Translations under genes and position numbers: made by a program
The notes under the pieces: model-generated
What the model saw: only the letters and a program-made list of their open reading frames with translations
The model's database searches: none
What the model was told of the DNA's origin: nothing
Shown here: positions 8,117-17,729 of the stretch, piece after piece
Layout of the letters: each line of letters starts with the position of its first letter
How positions within the stretch are numbered: the stretch's first letter is position 1
Source of the DNA: Propioniciclava soli
Lineage (GTDB): Bacteria > Actinomycetota > Actinomycetes > Propionibacteriales > Propionibacteriaceae
Assembly: GCF_014858005.1 (NCBI RefSeq)
Contig: NZ_JACYOT010000005.1
Location: 186,001 to 250,000, forward strand
Length of the DNA stretch: 64,000 nucleotides
Reading direction: 5' to 3'

Positions 8117-8172
8117 GGCATTTGGACCCGAGGAAATGGCGCCATGGCGCCATTTCCTCGGGTCCAAATGCC
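8117..8172. repeat. Perfect 56-bp palindrome between vapC and leuD
   Basis: The two 28-base halves (8117-8144 and 8145-8172) are exact reverse complements with no spacer; the outer ends read GGCATTTGGACCCG and the centre is GGCGCCATGGCGCC. It sits 32 bases after the vapC stop and 19 bases beyond the leuD stop. It can serve as a bidirectional terminator on RNA and could extrude as a cruciform on DNA. It is much longer than the other hairpins in the window. Confidence 0.85.
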
Positions 8173-8191
8173 AACTACCCCCTGTGAGGGG

Positions 8192-8797
8192 TCAGTCGGC
8201 GACCTTGGCGGGGAGGGTGGCGACCTTCCAGCTCGGGCGCTCGGCCTCGTAGGCGTCGATCAGGTGGGCGCTCTGCAGGGTGACACCGATGTCGTCGAGC
8301 CCGTTCAGGAGGCGGTGGCGCGTGTAGTCGTCGATCTCGAACGGGTGCACGGCATCGCCCGCGGTGATCGTGGTGTCCTCCAGCGACACGGTGAGCTCGG
8401 CGCCCGGCTCGGCCTCGAGGTAGGCCCACAGCTCCTCGACGATCTCCTGGGGAACGCGCGCCACCAGGAGGCCGGCCTTGCCCGAGTTGCCCCGGAAGAT
8501 GTCGCCGAAGCGGCTGCCGATGACCACCTTGAACCCGTAGTTCTGCAATGCCCACACGGCGTGCTCGCGCGAGCTGCCGGTGCCGAAGTCCGGGCCCGCC
8601 ACCAGCACCGATCCGGCGCGGTAGGCGTCCGAGTTCAGCACGAAGTCGGGATCGCCGCGCCAGGCGGCGAACAGGCCGTCCTCGAACCCCGAGCGCGTCA
8701 CGCGCTTGAGGTAGACCGCCGGGATGATCTGGTCGGTGTCGACGTTGCTGCGCCGCAGCGGCACGCCAATGCCGGTGTGGGTGGTGAAGGCGTCCAT
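8192..8797 (-). CDS. leuD: 3-isopropylmalate dehydratase small subunit
   Basis: Swivelling subunit of isopropylmalate isomerase in leucine synthesis, and of the citramalate branch of isoleucine synthesis. It has 201 residues with the [14 protein letters not shown] opening, [13 protein letters not shown] and [11 protein letters not shown] motifs of the aconitase small domain. It begins one base after the leuC stop, so the two are co-translated. Full length and ordinary. Confidence 0.96.
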   Translation of the reverse strand: MDAFTTHTGIGVPLRRSNVDTDQIIPAVYLKRVTRSGFEDGLFAAWRGDPDFVLNSDAYRAGSVLVAGPDFGTGSSREHAVWALQNYGFKVVIGSRFGDIFRGNSGKAGLLVARVPQEIVEELWAYLEAEPGAELTVSLEDTTITAGDAVHPFEIDDYTRHRLLNGLDDIGVTLQSAHLIDAYEAERPSWKVATLPAKVAD

Positions 8798-8798
8798 G

Positions 8799-10205
<1,407 letters not shown>

Positions 10206-10247
10206 CTGTTCGTTCCTTCCCTTGTACTGCAACAGGCAGCCTACGCC

Positions 10248-10280
10248 TTGCATGTCACGATCTGAGACGGCAGTATCAGA
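10248..10280 (+). promoter_or_regulatory. Promoter/operator of the IclR-type regulator in the leuC intergenic region
   Basis: TTGCAT (10248-10253), a 17-base spacer and CAGTAT (10271-10276), with the regulator's ATG six bases later, give a leaderless promoter. Overlapping it is the inverted repeat TCTGA-N10-TCAGA (10261-10265 and 10276-10280), a plausible site for the regulator itself. On the other strand TAGGCG/TAGGCT-like sequence near 10240 could serve leuC. Confidence 0.45.
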
Positions 10281-10282
10281 GT

Positions 10283-11008
10283 ATGGACAGTACTTCAGGG
10301 GTGGGCGTCCTCGACAAGGCGGCCCAGGTGCTCACGGCCCTCGAGCAGGGGCCGACCACGCTGGCCGGTCTCGTCACGGCCACCGGGCTGGCCCGGCCGA
10401 CCGCCCACCGGCTCGCCGTCGCGCTCGAACATCATCGGCTGGTGAGCCGCGATCTGCAAGGCCGCTTCGTCCTCGGCCCCCGCCTGACCGAGCTGGCCTC
10501 GGCCGCCGGCGAGGACCGGCTGCTCGCCACCGCCGGCCCGGTGCTGACGCGGCTGCGCGACATCACCGGGGAGTCGGCGCAGCTCTTCCGCCGTCAGGGC
10601 GAGTACCGCATCTGTGCCGCCGCCGCCGAGCGTCCGGCCGGTCTGCGGGACACCATCCCCGTGGGCACGCAGCTCACCATGAGCGCCGGCTCGGCCGCGC
10701 AGGTGCTGCTCGCCTGGGAGGATCCGGAACGCATCCAACGCGGTCTGACCCACGCGACGTTCTCCGCCGTGGCGCTCTCGACCGTGCGGCGCCGCGGCTG
10801 GGCGCAGTCCGTGGCCGAGCGGGAGCCAGGGGTGGCCTCGGTCTCCGCGCCGGTGCGCTCCCCCGCCGGCAAGGTGATCGCCGCCGTGAGCGTGTCCGGA
10901 CCCATCGAACGCCTGTCGCGCCAGCCCGGACGCCTCCACGCCCCGGCCGTGATGGCGGCCGCCGAGCGTCTGTCCGAGGTGCTGCGCCGCACCGGAGGCG
11001 AGGGCTGA
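10283..11008 (+). CDS. ndgR: IclR-family regulator, NdgR-like (probable leuCD regulator)
   Basis: Transcription factor of 241 residues with an N-terminal winged helix (about residues 8-68: [31 protein letters not shown]) and a C-terminal effector-binding IclR domain. In streptomycetes and corynebacteria the homologue next to leuCD (NdgR/LtbR) controls leucine synthesis; divergent placement here supports the same role by inference. The ATG at 10283 is six bases after a -10 box, overlapping its own palindrome, so autoregulation is likely. A 14-bp hairpin ends it. Confidence 0.85.
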   Translation: MDSTSGVGVLDKAAQVLTALEQGPTTLAGLVTATGLARPTAHRLAVALEHHRLVSRDLQGRFVLGPRLTELASAAGEDRLLATAGPVLTRLRDITGESAQLFRRQGEYRICAAAAERPAGLRDTIPVGTQLTMSAGSAAQVLLAWEDPERIQRGLTHATFSAVALSTVRRRGWAQSVAEREPGVASVSAPVRSPAGKVIAAVSVSGPIERLSRQPGRLHAPAVMAAAERLSEVLRRTGGEG

Positions 11009-11034
11009 GCCCCGCACACCCCTGGAACCAAGAA

Positions 11035-11065
11035 GACCCTCTCCGCCATGCGGAGAGGGTCTTGT
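11035..11065. terminator. Bidirectional hairpin terminator between the IclR gene and tRNA-Glu
   Basis: Perfect 14-bp stem, AAGACCCTCTCCGC (11035-11048) against 11052-11065, with loop CAT and an outer GGAAC/GTTCC pairing. It lies 26 bases after the IclR stop and six bases beyond the tRNA-Glu CCA end on the other strand. Confidence 0.8.
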
Positions 11066-11070
11066 TCCTG

Positions 11071-11146
11071 GTAGCCCCGACGGGATTCGAACCCGCGCTA
11101 CCGCCTTGAGAGGGCGGCGTGCTAGGCCGCTACACAACGGGGCCAG
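11071..11146 (-). tRNA. tRNA-Glu (anticodon CUC), CCA encoded
   Basis: A 73-base cloverleaf (11074-11146) plus encoded CCA at 11071-11073. The acceptor GGCCCCG pairs with CGGGGCT, including a first-pair G-U that is usual in actinobacterial tRNA-Glu. The anticodon arm is CCGCC-CTCTCAA-GGCGG, giving CUC, and the T-loop is TTCGAAT. It reads GAG. Confidence 0.96.
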
Positions 11147-11210
11147 GCGCGCTTTCAACGCTTGGAAGACGTTACCAGAACCTGCTCGGTGACTCGAAAT
11201 CGCCTCCCAG

Positions 11211-11282
11211 CAGGGGTACTAGGACTCGAACCTAGACTGACGGAATCAGAATCCGGCGGGCTGCCAATTACCCCATACCCCT
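11211..11282 (-). tRNA. tRNA-Gln (anticodon CUG), CCA not encoded
   Basis: A 72-base cloverleaf: acceptor AGGGGTA with TACCCCT, D-arm GGGTAATTGGCAGCCC, anticodon loop TTCTGAT (CUG, reads CAG) and T-arm CTAGG-TTCGAGT-CCTAG. The discriminator G is followed by CTGG, so CCA must be added. The first anticodon-stem pair (27-43) is a C-U mismatch, a small oddity. It lies 64 bases upstream of tRNA-Glu on the same strand, possibly in one transcript. Confidence 0.95.
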
Positions 11283-11394
11283 TCATCCCCCCGAGCGGCT
11301 GGCTGGCCGGTTGCCCGACCCTCCGTCCCCTTGAGGAAACGCCGACCCTGCCGGGCCAGCGAGAGAACACTCTAGTCCAGATGACCGGCCACGC

Positions 11395-12441
11395 TCAAAC
11401 CGGGCGACCCCCGGCGGGTCCCTTGCCCCCTCCGCTGCCCTGGCCCTGGCCCTTGCTCTGTCCCTCGCCCCGTCCCTTGCCCTGGCGCCGCGCCGCCCGA
11501 GCGGGGGCGGCCGCAGTCAACCGCGCCGGCCGGACGCGGCGCGCGACCAGCCAGACGACCAGGGTGAACAGCCCGAAGCGCGCCACGTCCCAGCCCGCCC
11601 CGACCCAGGTGACCTCGGTGACGGCGCGCACCTGGGCCATCGAGGACGTCAGCGCCCCCAGGGTGAACGACGTGACGTTGTTGACGACGTGCGCGGCGAT
11701 CGCCGCCTCCAGGCCACCCGTCCGCCACACCAGCCAGCCGGCCAGCAGGCCGAAGGCGAACCGGTCGAGCACCAGGGCCGCGTTCGTCGAGGAGTGGAAC
11801 ATCGTGAACACGGCCGCCGAGGTGACGATGCCGAACCACGGCGCCGCCACCAGCGACCCCAGCGCCTGCATGAGGTAACCGCGGAAGAAGTACTCCTCCG
11901 CGGCGGCCTGCAGGGGCGTGGTGAGGAGCATCACGAGCAGGAAGAGCCACCACCGCGGCTGCGGCGCCAGCTCCCAGCTCGGCCCGCCCGGGGCGGTGAG
12001 GTTCTGCGCGACCAGCACGGCGAGCAGCGTCACGACGGCGATGCCGAAGCAGAGGGCGAACCAGCCGGGGCGCAGGCGTCCGACCACCGACGACAGGAAG
12101 CGCGGGTGGCCGCGGTGGATCAACACCACGAGCAGCACGGCGATGGGGAGGAGCACGGCGAGCCCGAGATGGCTGACCACCAACCCGAACGGAACCTCGT
12201 AGGCGACGAGGAGCCGGTAGGTGGCCTCAAAGGTGTCCGGACGCCCGAGGGCCAACCAATACGCGGCGGCCAAGAGCTGCATCACCAGCGGCGCGGCCAC
12301 GACGAACGACAGCAGCCCGAGCGCGACGCCGAGGACGCCCTGCGCCAGACCGGCGGTGCCCGTCCGGAGCACGTGGGGGTAGTCGACGGACGGCGGCACC
12401 GGCTCGCGTGGCCACCGCTGCAGACCGGTGGCGCCGCTCAT
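11395..12441 (-). CDS. CPBP-family intramembrane metalloprotease
   Basis: Membrane protein of 348 residues with about eight helices. It carries the CPBP (Rce1/Abi) motifs: EEYFFRG around residue 185, FxxxH in VFTMFHSS, and HVVNN near residue 245. These predict a membrane-embedded prenyl-protease-like glutamyl peptidase; the substrate is unknown. The last 30 residues are a hydrophilic tail of Gly, Lys and Gln (GKGRGEGQSKGQGQG), unusual for the family. The ATG at 12441 overlaps the stop of the FAH gene as ATGA, so the two are coupled. Confidence 0.88.
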   Translation of the reverse strand: MSGATGLQRWPREPVPPSVDYPHVLRTGTAGLAQGVLGVALGLLSFVVAAPLVMQLLAAAYWLALGRPDTFEATYRLLVAYEVPFGLVVSHLGLAVLLPIAVLLVVLIHRGHPRFLSSVVGRLRPGWFALCFGIAVVTLLAVLVAQNLTAPGGPSWELAPQPRWWLFLLVMLLTTPLQAAAEEYFFRGYLMQALGSLVAAPWFGIVTSAAVFTMFHSSTNAALVLDRFAFGLLAGWLVWRTGGLEAAIAAHVVNNVTSFTLGALTSSMAQVRAVTEVTWVGAGWDVARFGLFTLVVWLVARRVRPARLTAAAPARAARRQGKGRGEGQSKGQGQGSGGGKGPAGGRPV

Positions 12442-13274
12442 GCCTCGCCGGCGGCGTCCGCGTCGGACTCGGCGGTGACCGGGTTGGAGAGGGTGCCGAT
12501 CTGCTCGATGGTGACGTGCACCGTGTCACCGGGCTCGATCCGGCCGACGCCCTCGGGCGTCCCGGTGAGGATCACGTCACCCGGCAACAGCGTCATCACC
12601 GAGGAGGCGAACGCGACGAGCTCGGCGATGCCGTGGACGAGGTTCGCGGTGGTGGACGCCTGCCGCTCGATGGTGCGACCGCCCCGGGTGAGGGTGGCGC
12701 CGAGCGCGAGGTCGGACGCCTCGTCGAGGCTGAGGTGCGTGACGATCCAGGGGCCGAGCGGGCAGAACGTGTCGAACCCCTTCGCGCGCCCCCACTGGCC
12801 GTCGGCGGACTGCAGGTCGCGGGCGCTGACGTCGTTGGCACAGGTGTAGCCGAAGATGACCTCGGCGGCGCGCTCGGCCGGGACGTCCTTGCAGATGCGT
12901 CCGATCACCACGGCGAGTTCGGCCTCGTGGTCGACCGCCTTCGTCTGGGTCGGGTAGACGATCGGTTCGCCCGGGCCCACGACCGACGTGTTCGGCTTGA
13001 GGAACATCTTCGGCGTGGCCGGCACGTCGTTGTCGAACTCCGCGGCGTGGGCGGCGTAGTTGCGGCCGATCGCCACCACCTTGCTGCGCGGGATCACCGG
13101 CGCCACGAGCCGCACGTCGTCCAGCAGCAGGCGCTCGCCGGTGTACTGCACGGCGGTCACGAGCGGGTCACCGTTCAGCACGGAGACGGTGTCGGGGTGT
13201 TCGCCCCCGTCCTCGGGGAGCTCGACGGTGCCGTAGTGAATGTCGTCGTCGTGGACGAAGCGGGCGATACGCAT
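12438..13274 (-). CDS. Fumarylacetoacetate hydrolase-family protein
   Basis: Probable C-C bond hydrolase or decarboxylase of the FAH fold (278 residues); the exact 2-oxoacid substrate is not evident. Visible are RNYAAHAAEF, FLKPNTSVVGPGEPI, the metal-binding VDHEAELAVVIGR, YTCANDVSARDLQ and the C-terminal LLPGDVILTGTPEGVG signature. The ATG at 13274 is six bases after TAACCT (13281-13286), suggesting a leaderless start inside the tail of the gene upstream. It sits between a NIPSNAP-like protein and the protease as a three-gene unit. Confidence 0.9.
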   Translation of the reverse strand: MRIARFVHDDDIHYGTVELPEDGGEHPDTVSVLNGDPLVTAVQYTGERLLLDDVRLVAPVIPRSKVVAIGRNYAAHAAEFDNDVPATPKMFLKPNTSVVGPGEPIVYPTQTKAVDHEAELAVVIGRICKDVPAERAAEVIFGYTCANDVSARDLQSADGQWGRAKGFDTFCPLGPWIVTHLSLDEASDLALGATLTRGGRTIERQASTTANLVHGIAELVAFASSVMTLLPGDVILTGTPEGVGRIEPGDTVHVTIEQIGTLSNPVTAESDADAAGEA

Positions 13275-13278
13275 GGGC

Positions 13279-13890
13279 TCAGGTTATCGGGGCCGGGAGG
13301 GGGAGCTGTTCGGCCGGGGTGATCTGGTAGTCGGCCATGTAGTCGAAGACGCCGCGCAGCTCGACCCGCGCGGGGTCGCGGTAGTAGGGCCGTTGGGCGG
13401 CGGGGAACTCCTCCCACGTGCCAGCGACGTCGAAGGCCCAGGTGAAGAGGTTGGCCGGCTCGTCGGCGACGGCGAACAGGCAACCGAAGCCGTGCTGCTC
13501 GCGGACGGCGACGATGCGGCGCCAGATCGCCAGAAACTCGGCCCACGACCCCGTGATGGCATAGCGCCGCATGATGGCGAGCCGGTCGGTGACGCCCTCG
13601 GTGAGGATTTCCGCGCGCACCGGCCGCACCAGCACGTTGCGGAACACGTGGGGGCGCAGGTGCTCGGCCAGCTCGACGTGCTCGGGGTCTGCGGCCAGGG
13701 ATGCCTCCCCCGCCGCCGGATCGTCGTGGGAGTACAGCCAGGTGACCTTGGGTTCGGCGTGGGTTTCGACGAACGCCCGGTGCCACACGAACCCGTGCCG
13801 CCGGCGCAGCGCGACCTCCTCGGGCCACGCGGCCCGCCAGGTGTCGAGGTGGTGGGGCTTCACCGAGAACCGGTGCAGGACGAGGGTCAC
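13279..13890 (-). CDS. Tandem NIPSNAP-like dimeric alpha/beta-barrel protein
   Basis: The protein (203 residues) appears to be two copies of a ferredoxin-like domain of about 95 residues. The first opens TLVLHRFSVKPHHLDTW and the second RRYAITGSWAEFLAIWRR; both carry the hydrophobic and aromatic pattern of NIPSNAP/EthD-type domains. The function is unknown; such folds bind small aromatic or lipid-like compounds in some relatives. The GTG at 13890 is chosen because GGGAGG lies nine bases upstream; an ATG at 13899 abuts that site. It ends four bases before the FAH gene. Confidence 0.65.
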   Translation of the reverse strand: MTLVLHRFSVKPHHLDTWRAAWPEEVALRRRHGFVWHRAFVETHAEPKVTWLYSHDDPAAGEASLAADPEHVELAEHLRPHVFRNVLVRPVRAEILTEGVTDRLAIMRRYAITGSWAEFLAIWRRIVAVREQHGFGCLFAVADEPANLFTWAFDVAGTWEEFPAAQRPYYRDPARVELRGVFDYMADYQITPAEQLPLPAPIT

Positions 13891-13989
13891 GACCGCCATC
13901 CTCCCAGCAGCCAGGCCGCGCACCGACGGTTTCTCGACAGTGAGTGGGCGCTCATTCGCGTGCTGAGCGTGGTTGCGCGACTGCTCGCG

Positions 13990-14015
13990 GATCGAGTGTC
14001 ACGTTTTCGTCGCGC
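13990..14015 (+). repeat. Dispersed 26-bp repeat, copy A
   Basis: The 26 bases beginning GATCGAGTGTCACGTTTTCG and ending TCGCGC recur exactly at 43541-43566. The copy lies in the intergenic region between the NIPSNAP-like gene and pxpA. Identity stops at both ends, so it is a defined unit rather than part of a gene. Confidence 0.8.
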
Positions 14016-14072
14016 GGCTCTCCCGAGACGCTGTCGGCTGATCGTCTAGCGTGGCCGCCGGGAGGAGAAGCG

Positions 14073-14828
14073 ATGCGCGTGGATCTGAATGCCGACTCCG
14101 GGGAGTCGTTCTCGAGCTGGGCGATGGGCGACGACGCCGCGATGATGGCGCTCGTCTCCAGCGCGTCGGTGGCCTGCGGGTTCCATGCCGGCGACCCCTC
14201 GGTGATGCGGGCGACGGCCGCCCTGGCTGCCCGGCACGGGGTCACCGTGGGCGCCCACGTCGCCTACCGCGATCTGGCCAACTTCGGCCGCGTCTTCGTC
14301 GACGTCGCACCCGGCGACCTCGTGAACGCGGTCATCTACCAGTTCGGCGCCCTGGACGCGCTGGCCCGCGCCGCCGGCACGCACCTCGCCTACTGCAAGC
14401 CGCACGGCGCGCTCTACAACGCCATCGTCCACCACGAGGTCCACGCCGAGGCCGTCGCAGTCGCCCTGGCCGAGGTGCGCCCCGGGCTGCCGGTGCTGTG
14501 CCTGCCGAACTCCGCGATCGCCCGCGCCGCCGAGGCCCACGGGCTGCGCCCGGTGTTCGAGGCGTTCGCCGACCGCGCCTACACCCCCACCGGCACCCTG
14601 GTCAGCCGCCGCGAGCCGGGCAGCGTTCTGCACGACCCCGCCGCCATCGCCGGCCGCGTCGTTCAGATGGTCACGCAGGGCACGGTCGAGGCCATCGACG
14701 GCTCGCTCGTCTCCCTGGCCCCCGAGAGCGTCTGCGTCCACGGCGACACCCCCGGAGCGGTCGCCATCGCCCGCGCGGTGCGCTCCGCCCTGGATGACGC
14801 CGGCGTGCAGGTCGCCGCCTTCGCATGA
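14073..14828 (+). CDS. pxpA: 5-oxoprolinase subunit A (LamB/YcsF family)
   Basis: Subunit of the ATP-dependent PxpABC 5-oxoprolinase, which reopens cyclised glutamate (5-oxoproline). It has 251 residues opening MRVDLNADSGES, with VACGFHAGDP, GAHVAYRD, KPHGALYN and VCVHGDTPGAV, all hallmarks of the family. The ATG at 14073 follows GGAGGAG by about five bases. Its TGA overlaps the next ATG as ATGA. The gene pair downstream completes the enzyme. Confidence 0.95.
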   Translation: MRVDLNADSGESFSSWAMGDDAAMMALVSSASVACGFHAGDPSVMRATAALAARHGVTVGAHVAYRDLANFGRVFVDVAPGDLVNAVIYQFGALDALARAAGTHLAYCKPHGALYNAIVHHEVHAEAVAVALAEVRPGLPVLCLPNSAIARAAEAHGLRPVFEAFADRAYTPTGTLVSRREPGSVLHDPAAIAGRVVQMVTQGTVEAIDGSLVSLAPESVCVHGDTPGAVAIARAVRSALDDAGVQVAAFA

Positions 14829-16375
14829 GGATTCGGCCCTGCGGCGACCGCGCCTTCCTCGCCGAGCTGGACTCGTTGGACGCGGTGCTCGCCCTCCACG
14901 CCGCGCTGGCGACCCGGCGCCCGGCCGGGGTGGTCGACCTCGTCCCGGCCGCGCGCACGCTGCTGGTCCGCGCCGCCGATCCGGACGCCGCCGCGGCGGC
15001 CCGCGCCCTCATCGCCACTCTGGACCTGACGGCCGCCCCCCAGCGCGACGACGCGCTCGTCGAGATCCGCGTGCACTACGACGGGGCCGATCTCGCCGAC
15101 GTGGCCCAGGCGACGGGCCTCAGCGTCGACGCCGTGGTCGCCGCGCACACCGGCCAGGTCTGGACCGCGGCGTTCGGGGGCTTCGCGCCCGGCTTCACCT
15201 ACTGCGTCGGCGAGAACGACTCCCTCACGGTGCCGCGCCGCGCCACGCCCCGCACCTCGGTTCCGGCGGGCGCGGTGGGCCTGGCCGGGGAGTTTTCGGC
15301 GGTCTACCCTCGCGCCACCCCGGGGGGCTGGCAGCTGATCGGCACCTCACCGGACGTGCTGTGGGACGCCGCCCGCACCCCGCCCGCGCTGGTCGCCCCG
15401 GGCAACCGCGTGCGCTACGTCGCGGCGCGCGAGGCGGTGACGCTGCGCCCCACCCCCGCCGAGAAGGCTGCGGCCCGTCCCGTGCCCGCAGACCAGGGCC
15501 TGGAGATCCTCACCACTGGGGCGCAGGCGCTGGTGCAGGATCGCGGCCGGCCCGGGTTCGCCGATCTGGGCGTCTCCGCCTCCGGCGCGGCCGACCGGGC
15601 GTCGGCGGCCGCCGCGAACACCCTCGTGGGCAACCCACCGGACGCCGCGCTCATCGAGTGCGTGGCCGACCCGTCGAGCGACGCGCTGGCCGTCCGTGCC
15701 CGGGAGACCCTGCTCGTCGCCGTGACCGGCGCGTCCGTCCGGCTCACCCTCACCGGGCCCGCCACCTGCGCGGAGCCGCCCGCCGACACCCCGCTGGTGC
15801 TGCTCGCCGGGCACACCCTCACCCTCGGGGAGGCGGATGCCGGCCTGCGCGCCTACCTGGCGGTGCGCGGCGGCCTCGCCGCCGGGCGGGTGCTCGGCTC
15901 GGCGGCCACCGATCTCCTCTCCGGGGAGGGTCCGGCACCCCTGCGCCCCGGCGACGTGCTCGCGACCGGCCGCACGACCGGCCTCGCCGCGGTCCCGCTG
16001 GCCCGGCACGCCACCCCATCCCTGCCCCGCCATCTCGACGCCCGCGTCCACCTCGGCCCGCGTGACGACTGGTTCACCCCCGACGCGCTCACCTCGTTCC
16101 TGGCCCAGCGCTGGACGGTCACGCCTCGCTCCAACCGCATCGGGATGCGGCTGGCGGGTGAACCCCTGACCCGGGTCGTCACCGGCGAACTCCGCTCCGA
16201 GGGCGTCGTCGCGGGCGCCGTCCAGGTACCCGCCGACGGCCAGCCCGTCGTCTTCGGCCCCGACCACCCCGTCACCGGCGGCTACCCCGTCATCGCGGTG
16301 GTGGCCGACGCCGATATCGACCGCCTCGCCCAGCTCCCACCCGGTTCGACGGTGCGGTTCGTCCGCGCCGACTGA
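14825..16375 (+). CDS. pxpBC: 5-oxoprolinase subunits B and C fused (PxpBC)
   Basis: One 516-residue chain combines what is usually two proteins. Residues 1-200 are the allophanate-hydrolase subunit-1 domain (PxpB; FAPGFTYCVGE, VPRRATPRTSVPAGAVG, TPGGWQLIGT). Residues 225-515 are the subunit-2 domain (PxpC; VQDRGRPGFADLGVSASGAAD, SNRIGMRL, EGVVAGAVQVP). With pxpA it forms a complete 5-oxoprolinase. The ATG overlaps the pxpA stop. The fusion is seen in several lineages and is not a frameshift artefact: the join is smooth. Confidence 0.94.
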   Translation: MRIRPCGDRAFLAELDSLDAVLALHAALATRRPAGVVDLVPAARTLLVRAADPDAAAAARALIATLDLTAAPQRDDALVEIRVHYDGADLADVAQATGLSVDAVVAAHTGQVWTAAFGGFAPGFTYCVGENDSLTVPRRATPRTSVPAGAVGLAGEFSAVYPRATPGGWQLIGTSPDVLWDAARTPPALVAPGNRVRYVAAREAVTLRPTPAEKAAARPVPADQGLEILTTGAQALVQDRGRPGFADLGVSASGAADRASAAAANTLVGNPPDAALIECVADPSSDALAVRARETLLVAVTGASVRLTLTGPATCAEPPADTPLVLLAGHTLTLGEADAGLRAYLAVRGGLAAGRVLGSAATDLLSGEGPAPLRPGDVLATGRTTGLAAVPLARHATPSLPRHLDARVHLGPRDDWFTPDALTSFLAQRWTVTPRSNRIGMRLAGEPLTRVVTGELRSEGVVAGAVQVPADGQPVVFGPDHPVTGGYPVIAVVADADIDRLAQLPPGSTVRFVRAD

Positions 16376-16403
16376 GCGGCGCGCGCCTGCCATACTCGCC
16401 TCC

Positions 16404-17687
16404 ATGAGCACCTTCGACGTCGTCGACCTGATCCGCACCAAACGCGACGGCGGCGTGCTGTCCGACGACGAGATCCGCTGGCTCATCGACGCCTACACCG
16501 CCGGAACCGTCGGTGATGAGCAGATGGCTGCGATGGCGATGGCGATCTTCTTCCACGGCCTGGACGCCCGCGAGCTGCCCACCTGGACGACGGCGATGAT
16601 CGAGACCGGCGAGCGCATGGATTTCAGCTCCCTGTCGCGCCCCACGGCCGACAAGCACTCCACCGGTGGCGTCGGCGACAAGATCACGCTCCCCCTCGCC
16701 CCGATCGTCGCCGCGTGCGGCGTCGCCGTGCCGCAGCTCTCGGGTCGGGGCCTGGGGCACACCGGCGGCACGCTCGACAAGCTCGAGGCGATCCCCGGCT
16801 GGCGCGCCGATCTCGACAACGCCGCGATGTTGCGGCAGCTCGAGGAGGTCGGCGCGGTGATCTGCGCGGCCGGCTCGGGCCTCGCGCCGGCCGACAAGAA
16901 GCTCTACGCGCTGCGCGACGTCACCGGCACCGTCGAGGCGATTCCGCTCATCGCGAGCTCCATCATGAGCAAGAAGATCGCCGAGGGCACGGGCGCGCTG
17001 GTGCTCGACGTGAAGACCGGCGCGGGTGCCTTCATGAAGACCCGCGAGCGCTCCGCCGAGCTGGCCCGCACGATGGTCGAGCTGGGCACCGCGGCGGGCG
17101 TCACGACCGTCGCCCTCGTCACGGCCATGGACGCCCCGCTCGGCCGCTCGGCCGGCAACGCCGTCGAGGTGGCGGAGTCGGTCGAGGTGCTGGCCGGCGG
17201 CGGCCCGGCCGACGTCGTCGAGCTCACGCTCGCGTTGGCCGCCGAGATGCTCGCGGCGGCGGGGGTGGACGCCGACCCGGCTGCGGCGCTGGCGTCCGGC
17301 CGCGCGATGGACACCTGGCGGGCGATGATCCGCGCCCAGGGCGGCGATCCGGACGCCCCGCTGCCCACCCCGAAGCACGTGGAGGTCGTCACCGCGCCCG
17401 CCTCGGGCGTCATCCAATCCTTGGACGCCCTTGCCGTCGGCGTCGCCGCCTGGCGCCTCGGTGCCGGACGGGCCCGCAAGGAGGATCCGGTGCAGGCCGC
17501 CGCCGGGGTCACCTGGACGGCCGGGGTTGGCGACACCGTCACGCGGGGGCAGCCGCTGTTCGAACTGCGCACCGACACCCCCGAGCGCATCGGCCGGGCC
17601 CGCGAGGCGCTGGCCGACGCGGTCGTGATCGGCGCGGACGCCGCAGAGCCAGGGCCGGTCGTGCTGGAGCGCATCGCCACGCCGTGA
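16404..17687 (+). CDS. deoA: Thymidine phosphorylase
   Basis: Cleaves thymidine to thymine and deoxyribose 1-phosphate for salvage and catabolism. The 427-residue protein has the family signature SGRGLGHTGGTLDKLEAIPG, the phosphate site KHSTGGVGDK and SIMSKKIAEG, and a C-terminal alpha/beta domain. It starts 28 bases after pxpBC. CATACT (16391-16396) lies seven bases before its ATG, so it may have its own leaderless promoter. Pyrimidine-nucleoside phosphorylase with wider specificity cannot be excluded. Confidence 0.94.
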   Translation: MSTFDVVDLIRTKRDGGVLSDDEIRWLIDAYTAGTVGDEQMAAMAMAIFFHGLDARELPTWTTAMIETGERMDFSSLSRPTADKHSTGGVGDKITLPLAPIVAACGVAVPQLSGRGLGHTGGTLDKLEAIPGWRADLDNAAMLRQLEEVGAVICAAGSGLAPADKKLYALRDVTGTVEAIPLIASSIMSKKIAEGTGALVLDVKTGAGAFMKTRERSAELARTMVELGTAAGVTTVALVTAMDAPLGRSAGNAVEVAESVEVLAGGGPADVVELTLALAAEMLAAAGVDADPAAALASGRAMDTWRAMIRAQGGDPDAPLPTPKHVEVVTAPASGVIQSLDALAVGVAAWRLGAGRARKEDPVQAAAGVTWTAGVGDTVTRGQPLFELRTDTPERIGRAREALADAVVIGADAAEPGPVVLERIATP

Positions 17688-17729
17688 GGCGGCGCGCGGA
17701 GGGCGCACGCGACCGGCACTCACCGCGCG

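Noticed and set aside
10283-11008. IclR regulator ends in GGEG and was considered as a Pup-like C-terminus
   Set aside because: The protein is a full IclR regulator and the last residue is Gly, not Gln/Glu; no other small Pup-like frame with a GGQ/GGE end was found.
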